Shown here in pieces: positions 1-6,063 of a stretch of DNA of 7,712 nt. The first letter of the stretch is position 1; every line of letters starts with the position of its first letter. The DNA is from Bacteroidota bacterium (lineage in GTDB: Bacteria; Bacteroidota; Bacteroidia; Cytophagales; Cyclobacteriaceae). The notes beneath the pieces are model-generated. The model was not told the origin of the DNA and made no database searches. It worked only from the letters and a program-made list of their open reading frames with translations. The stretch is from NCBI GenBank assembly GCA_024643595.1, contig JAHEMS010000084.1:2896-10607 (forward strand), in the 5' to 3' direction. A program made the translations under genes and the position numbers.

Positions 1-84
1 CATTGCTCATAAGGTCGTCAAATCAAAGTTGACGAGAACCACTCAAAATTCCGGCAAATCATTTTTTTCAGAAAGTATAATTGA

Positions 85-92
85 TACTTTTG
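85..92 (+). promoter_or_regulatory. Bacteroidota-type -7 promoter element for the atp operon
   Basis: TACTTTTG is an exact match to the Bacteroidota -7 consensus TAnnTTTG. A T-tract at 62-68 supplies a TTTT (62-65) that matches the -33 TTTG element at three of four bases, with 19 bases between the two. Transcription would start near 98-100, about 25 bases before the ATG at 125. This supports that ATG over the in-frame TTG at 29, which lies upstream of the promoter. The assignment rests on sequence match only. Confidence 0.6.
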
Positions 93-124
93 CAGTCCAA
101 ATAAAAGCCTTTGTACGTACTCTA

Positions 125-1153
125 ATGAAAAAGCCCTTTATTGTTGTGAAACCCTTCTTTTTGTCCCTCTTTTTCATTGTTATTTCAAGTATTATTAGTC
201 CTGTTTTAGCTTCCGATGAGGCCGGACATGAGTCAGAACCCTTCAACGCCAGCGAGGTCATTTTGCATCACGTATTAGATGACCACCAATGGCATCTGGC
301 AGATGGTTTGGTAATTCCACTTCCGGTGATTATTTATTCCGATGAGAACGGTCTGGAGGTGTTTTCTTCCAGCAATTTTTATGATGAACATCATAACATC
401 ATTGAGTATAATGGATATAAACTTGAACATGGTCATATCTACCTGGCTGATTCAGGCAAGGCAGTCTTTGATGTCTCGATTACCAAAAACGTAGCGATGC
501 TGTTCATAAATGCAGCAGTGCTATTTTTTGTGTTTTTTACGGTAGCAAAGGGCTTTTCCACCAACAGAGGTAAAGCACCTAAAGGTGTGCAGTCTTTCTT
601 CGAACCAATTATCCTTTTTGTACGGGATGAAATTGTGAAGCCAAACATTGGTCATCACTATGAAAGATTTTTGCCCTACATGCTTACGCTTTTTTTCTTT
701 ATTTTATTTGGGAACCTTCTTGGCCTTCTTCCAGGAGCTGCCAACCTGACGGGAAATATTGCGGTTACAATGACATTGGCAATAATCACATTTCTGATTA
801 CTAACTTTAGTGGGAATAAAGCGTATTGGGGTCATATTTTCTGGACTCCCGGTGTACCTCTGCCATTACGGATTGTTATTCTACCTGTTGAAATCATTGG
901 CATGTTTACCAAGCCATTCTCGCTCATGATACGTTTGTTCGTGGCGATTACCGCAGGGCACATCGTATTACTGAGCTTGATTTCATTGGCTTTCATTTTC
1001 GGAAGCATCTGGGTGGGATTTGCCTCCTCAATGATTGTATTGTTTATTAACTTGATTGAGTTACTGGTTGCCGGAATTCAGGCCTATGTATTTACGATGT
1101 TTACTTCGATGTATATCGGGATGGCCACGGCTGATCATGGACACGATCATTAA
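125..1153 (+). CDS. atpB: F1Fo-ATP synthase subunit a
   Basis: Subunit a is the membrane stator protein that forms the two proton half-channels beside the c-ring. From the ATG at 125 it has 342 residues. The frame stays open upstream to a TTG at 29 and to the window edge, but that stretch contains the promoter. Residues 1-30 look like a signal peptide (MKK, hydrophobic core, VLA then S). An extended His/Glu-rich extracytoplasmic segment follows to about residue 130, then five or so membrane helices. The essential stator Arg is R270, in MIRLFVAITAGH. H279 and E312 occupy the positions of E. coli E219 and H245, the swapped arrangement also seen in mitochondria; Q319 matches Q252. The residue four after the Arg is Ala (A274), where Asn is nearly universal. 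The C-terminus is His/Asp-rich. It is the first gene of the atp operon. Confidence 0.95.
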   Translation: MKKPFIVVKPFFLSLFFIVISSIISPVLASDEAGHESEPFNASEVILHHVLDDHQWHLADGLVIPLPVIIYSDENGLEVFSSSNFYDEHHNIIEYNGYKLEHGHIYLADSGKAVFDVSITKNVAMLFINAAVLFFVFFTVAKGFSTNRGKAPKGVQSFFEPIILFVRDEIVKPNIGHHYERFLPYMLTLFFFILFGNLLGLLPGAANLTGNIAVTMTLAIITFLITNFSGNKAYWGHIFWTPGVPLPLRIVILPVEIIGMFTKPFSLMIRLFVAITAGHIVLLSLISLAFIFGSIWVGFASSMIVLFINLIELLVAGIQAYVFTMFTSMYIGMATADHGHDH

Positions 1154-1169
1154 AGATATTTAAAGAAAT

Positions 1170-1191
1170 CCACCCTGAGGTTTCAAGGTGG
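1170..1191 (+). other. mRNA hairpin between atpB and atpE
   Basis: CCACC (1170-1174) pairs with GGTGG (1187-1191). After a C/A mismatch, TGA pairs with TCA around a GGTT loop. The bases downstream (TGTTGTTTAACTT) are only partly T-rich, so this is a poor terminator. It could be an attenuator, a processing site or a 5' stabiliser of the atpE transcript. The structure is read from the sequence; the role is inferred. Confidence 0.45.
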
Positions 1192-1218
1192 TGTTGTTTA
1201 ACTTAAATAAATAAAACT

Positions 1219-1464
1219 ATGTTGTTCGCACTTTTATTGGACATTAGCTATGCAATTATGGGCGCTGGAATTGGTGCTGGTCTGGCTGCAATTGGCGCTG
1301 GAATTGGTATCGGTCGCATTGGTGGTTCTGCTATGGAAGGAATGGCTCGTCAGCCTGAAGCTTCTGGCAAAATTCAGAATGCCATGCTTGTGATCGCAGC
1401 CCTTATTGAGGTAGCTGCGCTCTTCGCACTCGTAATTTGCTTGTTGATTTCTTTCAAGAGCTAA
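1219..1464 (+). CDS. atpE: F1Fo-ATP synthase subunit c
   Basis: Subunit c is the proteolipid that forms the rotating c-ring. The protein has 81 residues, the usual size, folded as two helices. Helix 1 is a glycine-rich repeat (residues 15-36). The polar loop has the diagnostic ARQPEASGKIQ (43-53). Helix 2 carries the ion-binding carboxylate E64 in AALIEVAAL. The residues after E64 are V65 and A66 rather than Ser/Thr, and no Gln is seen at the matching place in helix 1, so the ring is predicted to carry protons, not sodium. The start lies in an A-rich leader without a Shine-Dalgarno sequence. Hairpins at 1170-1191 and 1470-1508 bracket the gene, which may raise its output relative to its neighbours. 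Confidence 0.97.
   Translation: MLFALLLDISYAIMGAGIGAGLAAIGAGIGIGRIGGSAMEGMARQPEASGKIQNAMLVIAALIEVAALFALVICLLISFKS
1261..1308 (+). repeat. 15-bp exact direct repeat inside atpE
   Basis: GGCGCTGGAATTGGT occurs at 1261-1275 and again at 1294-1308, 33 bases (11 codons) apart. Both copies encode GAGIG in helix 1 of subunit c. The glycine spacing is a known helix-packing feature of the family. Identity at the DNA level, including third positions, is more than the protein repeat requires. Confidence 0.6.
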
Positions 1465-1469
1465 GAATT

Positions 1470-1508
1470 AAAAGAATCCGCTTCGGCAATGGGCCGGGCG
1501 GTTCTTTT
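1470..1508 (+). terminator. Terminator-like hairpin between atpE and atpF
   Basis: AAAAGAA (1470-1476) pairs with TTCTTTT (1502-1508). Inside, after a bulged T, CCGC (1478-1481) pairs with GCGG (1498-1501) and CGGC (1484-1487) with GCCG (1493-1496), around an AATGG loop. The 3' side continues as TTCTTTTCTTT. This has the form of an intrinsic terminator in the middle of the operon, so it probably acts partially, letting some transcription through to atpF or marking the 3' end of a stable atpE message. Confidence 0.55.
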
Positions 1509-1545
1509 CTTTATCGGCAACTATTTTAACAGTTAAGAAAAAAAT

Positions 1546-2040
1546 ATGGATTTACTAACCCCTGGCACTGGTCTTATAATCTGGCAAACATTTGTGTTTT
1601 TGCTGTTGGTTTTATTGTTGGCAAAGTTTGCCTGGAAACCAATTCTGGGATCATTAAAAGAACGCGAGGAGTCAATTCAGCAGGCGCTTGATTCAGCTGA
1701 AAAGGCTAAATTAGAAATGGCTGCTTTGAAATCTGATAACGAAAAGTTGTTGCGAGAAGCCCGTGAAGAACGTGATAAGATTTTGCGTGACGCCCGCGAA
1801 GCTTCCAACCGCATGCATGACCAGGCACAAGTTGATGCAAAGAAGAATGCCGATAAGATTATTGAGGATGCCAAAGCGATAATTCAAACCGAGAAAAATG
1901 CTGCGCTGCGCGATGTAAAAGCTCAGGTAGCCATGTTCTCTTTAGAAATTGCTGAGAGACTCATTAAGAATAATCTTAAAGACGATAAAGCCCAGAAAGA
2001 CCTGGCCGAAACTTTTATCAAAGACCTTAAGCTAAATTAA
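1546..2040 (+). CDS. atpF: F1Fo-ATP synthase subunit b
   Basis: Subunit b is the peripheral stalk protein that ties subunit a to the F1 head. It has 164 residues, close to the usual length. There is one N-terminal membrane helix (about residues 10-27), then the conserved WKPI (30-33), then a long charged helix rich in Glu, Lys, Arg and Ala (about 38-135) that should dimerise as a coiled coil. The C-terminal part (about 136-164) is where the delta subunit binds in this family. Only one b-type gene is present, so a homodimeric stalk is expected rather than the b/b' pair of phototrophs. The gene follows the 1470-1508 hairpin, and its start is preceded by an A-rich stretch. It ends 3 bases before atpH. 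Confidence 0.95.
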   Translation: MDLLTPGTGLIIWQTFVFLLLVLLLAKFAWKPILGSLKEREESIQQALDSAEKAKLEMAALKSDNEKLLREAREERDKILRDAREASNRMHDQAQVDAKKNADKIIEDAKAIIQTEKNAALRDVKAQVAMFSLEIAERLIKNNLKDDKAQKDLAETFIKDLKLN

Positions 2041-2043
2041 TAC

Positions 2044-2604
2044 ATGGCCGATTCAAGGGTTGCCTCCAGATACGTCAAATCATTGCTTGGATTAGCAGTA
2101 GAGCAAGGTGTGCTCGAGGCCGTACATGCCGATATGCAACTGTTGGATAGCGTGTGCCACTCCAACCGTGATTTTGTACTTATGCTCAATAGTCCGATTG
2201 TAAGGCATGAAAAGAAAAAGGTAATCTTGGCCAAGCTTTTTTCAGACAAAGTGCATAAACTCACAATGGCGATTATCGAAATACTGACGAGCAAAAATCG
2301 TGAGCCACTATTGCCTGCCATTGCTACCGAGTTTCATAACGCATACAACGTTTATAAAGGAATTGGTAAAGCCACGGTTACATCAACTATTCCAATTGAT
2401 GGACAATTAAGAAGTGAATTGGAAGCCATCGTGAAGAAATTAAGCAACAAGCCACAGGTGGAGTTGGAAGAGAAAGTGGACAAAGATCTGATCGGAGGAT
2501 TTATTTTAAATGTAGGAGATCGCCAGATTGATGCCTCCATAAAAAATAAGTTAAAATCCTTAAAGATCAAGTTTGGTGAAAATCCATTTCAAAAGCAGAT
2601 TTAA
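2044..2604 (+). CDS. atpH: F1Fo-ATP synthase subunit delta (OSCP-type)
   Basis: Delta caps the alpha3beta3 hexamer and joins it to the b stalk. The protein has 186 residues, normal for the family. The N-terminal helical domain (about 1-110) starts with SRVASRYVKSLLGLA, the typical family opening. The C-terminal domain ends with the signature GGFILNVGDRQIDASIKNKL, followed by LKSLK. No membrane segment or signal peptide is seen, consistent with a soluble protein at the cytoplasmic face. The start follows the atpF stop by three bases, so translation is probably coupled. A 44-base A/T-rich spacer separates it from atpA. Confidence 0.95.
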   Translation: MADSRVASRYVKSLLGLAVEQGVLEAVHADMQLLDSVCHSNRDFVLMLNSPIVRHEKKKVILAKLFSDKVHKLTMAIIEILTSKNREPLLPAIATEFHNAYNVYKGIGKATVTSTIPIDGQLRSELEAIVKKLSNKPQVELEEKVDKDLIGGFILNVGDRQIDASIKNKLKSLKIKFGENPFQKQI

Positions 2605-2648
2605 GAACTATTGAATTTTTGAATAATAAAATTTTGAACTAAAGAGAT

Positions 2649-4223
2649 ATGGCAGAAATCAGACCCGAAGAAATATCCGCAATACTTCGCGAACAACTTT
2701 CTCAATCACGTACATCAGCTGAACTTCAGGAAGTAGGTACTGTGCTTACCATTGGTGATGGAGTTGCACGTATTTATGGGCTTACCAAGGCTCAGGCCGG
2801 TGAGCTGATTGAATTTGAAAATGGGTTGAAAGCATTGGTGCTTAACCTTGAAGAAGACAATGTAGGAGCTGTATTGCTGGGTGATGGCGCCGGTATTAAA
2901 GAAGGCGCAACGGTAAAACGTACGGGCCAGATTGCCGCGGTGAAAGTAGGCGATGGTCTGTTAGGTCGTGTGGTAAACACACTGGCCGAGCCAATTGATG
3001 GCAAAGGCCATGTAGGGGGAGATCTTTATGAGATGCCTCTGGAACGCAAGGCACCCGGCGTAATTTTCCGCCAGCCAGTTAATGAACCACTTCAAACGGG
3101 TATCAAGGCAATTGATGCAATGATTCCAATTGGTCGTGGACAGCGTGAATTAATTATTGGTGATCGTCAGACTGGTAAAACCGCTGTTGCGATTGATACT
3201 ATAATTAATCAGAAAGAATTTTATGATGCTGGTAAGCCGGTATATTGTATTTATGTAGCGATTGGTCAGAAAGCTTCTACCGTTGCAACAGTAGCGGCGA
3301 CACTCGAAAAAGCAGGGGCCTCAAAATATACCGTTATTGTATCGGCATCCGCTTCCGATCCTGCACCTATGCAGTTCTTTGCGCCCTTCACCGGAGCAGC
3401 AATTGGTGAATTTTTCAGAGACACCGGAAGACCGGCATTGGTTATTTATGATGACTTGTCAAAGCAAGCCGTGGCTTATCGCGAGGTGTCATTATTGTTG
3501 AGAAGACCTCCGGGTCGTGAAGCTTATCCTGGTGATGTGTTCTATTTGCACTCTCGCTTATTGGAGCGTGCAGCGAAGATTATCAACAATGATGAGATTG
3601 CTAAAAATATGAATGATCTCCCAGCCAGTATCAAGGGCATGGTAAAAGGTGGAGGTTCATTAACCGCTCTTCCCATTATCGAAACACAGGCGAATGATGT
3701 TTCTGCTTATATCCCAACAAATGTGATCTCCATTACCGATGGGCAGATATTCCTGGAGACTAATTTATTTAATGCAGGCGTTCGTCCAGCTATTAACGTT
3801 GGTATTTCAGTTTCTCGGGTAGGAGGTTCAGCGCAAATTAAGTCTATGAAGAAAGTTGCAGGAACGTTGAAGTTAGATCAGGCACAATTCCGTGAATTGG
3901 AGGCGTTTTCCAAATTCGGCTCCGACCTTGATTCAGCTACTAAACTTACTATCGAACGCGGGCGAAGAAATACTGAAGTACTAAAACAACCACAATATCA
4001 GCCGGTGCCTGTTGAAGAACAGGTTGCTATGATTCTTGCTTCTACCAAAGGTTATATAGATCGTGTACCTGTACCTATGGTGAAAGCGTTTGAAAAGGAG
4101 TTTATCGATTTAATGAAAGCTCAATATCAACAAGTACTTGATAACTTCCGGGTGGGTAAGTTTGAAGATGCCGATGTGGATTTGGTGAAGAAAGTAGCCA
4201 CCGAGCTGGCTGCTAAATATTAA
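2649..4223 (+). CDS. atpA: F1Fo-ATP synthase subunit alpha
   Basis: Alpha is the non-catalytic nucleotide-binding subunit of the F1 hexamer. It has 524 residues, slightly longer than the E. coli protein (513). In order: an N-terminal helix that contacts delta, the beta-barrel (about residues 27-95, VLTIGDGVARIYGL), and the nucleotide domain with the P-loop GDRQTGKT (171-178, K177). A Walker B-like IYDDLSKQA has D268 and D269. ISVSRVGG contains the arginine finger R390, which reaches into the beta catalytic site. The extra length lies mainly between the P-loop and the finger, around residues 310-340 (IINNDEIAKNMNDLPASIKG), a loop that looks longer than in E. coli. The C-terminal helical bundle ends in ATELAAKY. 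The key residues are intact. The partner beta gene is not in this window. Confidence 0.98.
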   Translation: MAEIRPEEISAILREQLSQSRTSAELQEVGTVLTIGDGVARIYGLTKAQAGELIEFENGLKALVLNLEEDNVGAVLLGDGAGIKEGATVKRTGQIAAVKVGDGLLGRVVNTLAEPIDGKGHVGGDLYEMPLERKAPGVIFRQPVNEPLQTGIKAIDAMIPIGRGQRELIIGDRQTGKTAVAIDTIINQKEFYDAGKPVYCIYVAIGQKASTVATVAATLEKAGASKYTVIVSASASDPAPMQFFAPFTGAAIGEFFRDTGRPALVIYDDLSKQAVAYREVSLLLRRPPGREAYPGDVFYLHSRLLERAAKIINNDEIAKNMNDLPASIKGMVKGGGSLTALPIIETQANDVSAYIPTNVISITDGQIFLETNLFNAGVRPAINVGISVSRVGGSAQIKSMKKVAGTLKLDQAQFRELEAFSKFGSDLDSATKLTIERGRRNTEVLKQPQYQPVPVEEQVAMILASTKGYIDRVPVPMVKAFEKEFIDLMKAQYQQVLDNFRVGKFEDADVDLVKKVATELAAKY

Positions 4224-4225
4224 AA

Positions 4226-4260
4226 TGAAATTGAAAGTTTGATTCTGAATCTCAATTTCA
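4226..4260 (+). other. Inverted repeat / hairpin between atpA and atpG
   Basis: TGAAATTGA (4226-4234) is exactly complementary to TCAATTTCA (4252-4260). An inner GATT/AATC stem (4241-4244 with 4248-4251) closes over a CTG loop, leaving a one-sided bulge AAGTTT. It starts 3 bases after the atpA stop and lies 18 bases before the atpG start. It is A/T-rich and has no T-tract, so it is not a terminator; an mRNA stability or translation role is possible. Confidence 0.4.
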
Positions 4261-4278
4261 AATTATTGAATCAAGGAT

Positions 4279-5157
4279 ATGCCTAGTTTAAAAGAAGTTA
4301 AGAGCCGAATAACCTCCGTAATCTCAACGCAGCAGATTACGAAAGCCATGAAAATGGTTGCCGCTGCCAAACTGAGAAAATCACAGGATCGTATAACCCA
4401 GATGAGGCCCTATGCTCAGAAATTATCCTATCTGTTTCAGAGTCTTTCAGCTGCGGATCAGGATACGCAAGCATGGTATAACCAACAACGGGAAGAAAAT
4501 AAGGTTTTAATTGTCGTTATCAGTTCCGATCGTGGTCTGTGTGGAGCATTTAACAGCACAATCATGAAAGCCGCCATGCGCCTGGTTAACGAAAAATATG
4601 CTTCTCAACAGGCTCAGGGAAATGTCGCTATTCTCCCGTTGGGGAAAAAAGCATTTGAGTTTTTCGGAAAGAAGAGTTACGCAACCGTCAATGACTACTG
4701 GAATGTATTTCATGGTCTTTCATTTGATAATGTAACTGTAGTTGGTGATTATCTAATGAGGACGTTTCAGAGCGGTCAATATGATAAAATTGAAATCGTT
4801 TATAACGAATTCAAGAATGTGGCAACTCAAATTCTTCGCACGGAACAATTTCTACCCGTGGTTCAGTTGAAAACTTCAGATAAAGCGGAGCAGAGTGATT
4901 ACATCTATCAGCCCAATCAAGCCGAAATCATTATAGGCCTGGTCCCTAAATCTTTAAAAATTCAGCTCTATAAAGCTATTCTTGACTCCAATGCAGCAGA
5001 GAATGGGGCGAGGATGACGGCAATGGATAAAGCAACGGAGAATGCAGGTGAATTGCTTAAAGATCTTAAGCTGACGTATAACCGCACTCGCCAGGCAGCT
5101 ATCACAAAAGAAATTCTTGAAATTGTGGCAGGAGCTGAGGCGCTCAAATCAGCTTAA
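4279..5157 (+). CDS. atpG: F1Fo-ATP synthase subunit gamma
   Basis: Gamma is the central rotor shaft that turns inside the alpha/beta hexamer and sits on the c-ring. It has 292 residues, the normal size. The N-terminal coiled-coil helix carries the family signature (SRITSVISTQQITKAMKMVA, residues 9-28). The globular Rossmann-like part contains SSDRGLCGAFN (82-92). The C-terminal helix (about 240-292, ending TRQAAITKEILEIVAGAEAL) pairs with the N-terminal one to make the shaft. No redox-control insertion of the chloroplast type is apparent. It is the last gene of the operon: a clear terminator follows within 25 bases, and no epsilon or beta gene comes next. Confidence 0.97.
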   Translation: MPSLKEVKSRITSVISTQQITKAMKMVAAAKLRKSQDRITQMRPYAQKLSYLFQSLSAADQDTQAWYNQQREENKVLIVVISSDRGLCGAFNSTIMKAAMRLVNEKYASQQAQGNVAILPLGKKAFEFFGKKSYATVNDYWNVFHGLSFDNVTVVGDYLMRTFQSGQYDKIEIVYNEFKNVATQILRTEQFLPVVQLKTSDKAEQSDYIYQPNQAEIIIGLVPKSLKIQLYKAILDSNAAENGARMTAMDKATENAGELLKDLKLTYNRTRQAAITKEILEIVAGAEALKSA

Positions 5158-5181
5158 TTCATTCAAACATTTGTTATACAG

Positions 5182-5216
5182 AGGCTTCCAGAATAAACTG
5201 GAAGCTTTTTGTTTTT
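5182..5216 (+). terminator. Intrinsic terminator of the atp operon
   Basis: GCTTCCAG (5184-5191) and CTGGAAGC (5198-5205) form a perfect 8-bp stem with an AATAAA loop. It can be extended by an A-T pair and a G/T wobble, and is followed by TTTTTGTTTTT. This is a textbook Rho-independent terminator and marks the end of the ATP synthase transcript. Confidence 0.9.
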
Positions 5217-5235
5217 ATGACTAATTCGTCCTGCC

Positions 5236-5243
5236 TACTTTTA
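5236..5243 (+). promoter_or_regulatory. Promoter-like -7 element before the UbiA-like gene
   Basis: TACTTTTA matches TAnnTTTG at all defined bases except the last. A TTTG lies at 5208-5211, inside the terminator T-tract, but the 24-base gap is longer than usual for a -33 element. If real, transcription would start near 5249-5251, almost at the ATG, giving a nearly leaderless message. Its position right after a strong terminator supports the need for a promoter here. Confidence 0.4.
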
Positions 5244-5250
5244 CAAGGTG

Positions 5251-6063
5251 ATGAGAAATGCGATTAAGGGTTACTTGATATTTAATGTGCTTAGTTTAGA
5301 CGTTGCCTGTGGCGCTGTAATATGTTCTCTTTTCTTTAGTAAAGTCTTCAACACTCTACCCTCAGTTATTTCACTTATTTCTTTGGGATTGACGGTATGG
5401 ATAATTTATACAACGGACCGGTTGTTGGATGTGCTCGACATTAAAGGAGAAGCTGCCTCTGAACGACACCGTTTTCACAAAAAGAATAAGGAAGCATTAA
5501 CAAGCTGGTTACTGATCATTGCCATTCTTGATCTTGTCCTGATTTTCTTCTTGCCATTGGAAATCATTAAACGAGGTGTTTTACTCTTCGTGGTGGTAAT
5601 CATGTATGTCGTATTCAGAAAGCGACTGTATATTTTTAAGGAGTTTTTTGTTGCGATACTTTATACGGCAGGAGTAACGCTTCCCGCTATTCCCATTAAT
5701 CAAGATAACGTGAGTGTGAGTTTACCGTTGGTTCAATTTTTTTTTATCGCATTGCTTAACCTAATTATTTTTTCTTGGTATGAGAAAGAAAACGATATCA
5801 AAGACAAGCAGGATTCGATTGCCACGAAATTGAATGACAAGAACATTAAATATATTTTGCTTATTTTATTTTTAATGGCATTTGCAATAGCGCTGTATTC
5901 AATTCTGCTAACAAGGGAATATTACGTCACCATGGTACTTGTAATTATGACCGCAGTTCATCTGGTCATCACATTACGGAAAAGTCTTTTTGAAAAAAAT
6001 CACTTTTATAGATTAGCCGGGGATGCAGCATTTCTTTTACCACTGATTTACCTATTGTCATGA
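5251..6063 (+). CDS. UbiA-superfamily-like membrane protein (putative prenyltransferase)
   Basis: This is a 270-residue, very hydrophobic protein with about eight or nine predicted membrane helices, the architecture of UbiA-type prenyltransferases. After the second helix comes TTDRLLDVLD (residues 54-63), an Asp-rich motif resembling but not matching NDxxDxxxD, then a conserved-looking ERHRFHKKN. A second Asp cluster, ENDIKDKQDSIATKL (179-193), sits after a helix, where UbiA enzymes have their second metal-binding motif. This spacing supports Mg-diphosphate chemistry on an isoprenoid, but both motifs are divergent and the substrate cannot be named. Start: ATG 5251 is used; GTG at 5248 is directly upstream. 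A run of nine T lies at 5737-5745, in frame. The stop overlaps the methyltransferase start by four bases, so the two proteins probably work together. Base composition looks more A/T-rich than in the atp genes. Confidence 0.7.
   Translation: MRNAIKGYLIFNVLSLDVACGAVICSLFFSKVFNTLPSVISLISLGLTVWIIYTTDRLLDVLDIKGEAASERHRFHKKNKEALTSWLLIIAILDLVLIFFLPLEIIKRGVLLFVVVIMYVVFRKRLYIFKEFFVAILYTAGVTLPAIPINQDNVSVSLPLVQFFFIALLNLIIFSWYEKENDIKDKQDSIATKLNDKNIKYILLILFLMAFAIALYSILLTREYYVTMVLVIMTAVHLVITLRKSLFEKNHFYRLAGDAAFLLPLIYLLS

Noticed and set aside
1..32. Possible 3' end of an upstream gene
   Set aside because: Stops occur at 10-12 and 30-32 in two frames, but only 3 to 9 residues are visible before them, too few to identify any protein.
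29..124. TTG start giving a 374-residue atpB product
   Set aside because: The added segment contains an exact promoter element and no recognisable protein feature, while the signal-peptide-like sequence starts at the ATG at 125.
1511..1545. Promoter between the atpE hairpin and atpF
   Set aside because: TATTTTAA resembles the -7 element only in its first six bases, and no -33 element is placed correctly.
2037..2321. Minus-strand open frame of 94 codons opposite atpH
   Set aside because: It lies entirely opposite a well-supported gene, resembles no known family and has no promoter; it is a shadow frame.
2605..2648. Promoter before atpA
   Set aside because: AATTTTTG (2614-2621) and AAATTTTG (2629-2636) each resemble TAnnTTTG, but the first T is missing in both, and A/T-rich spacers produce such matches easily.
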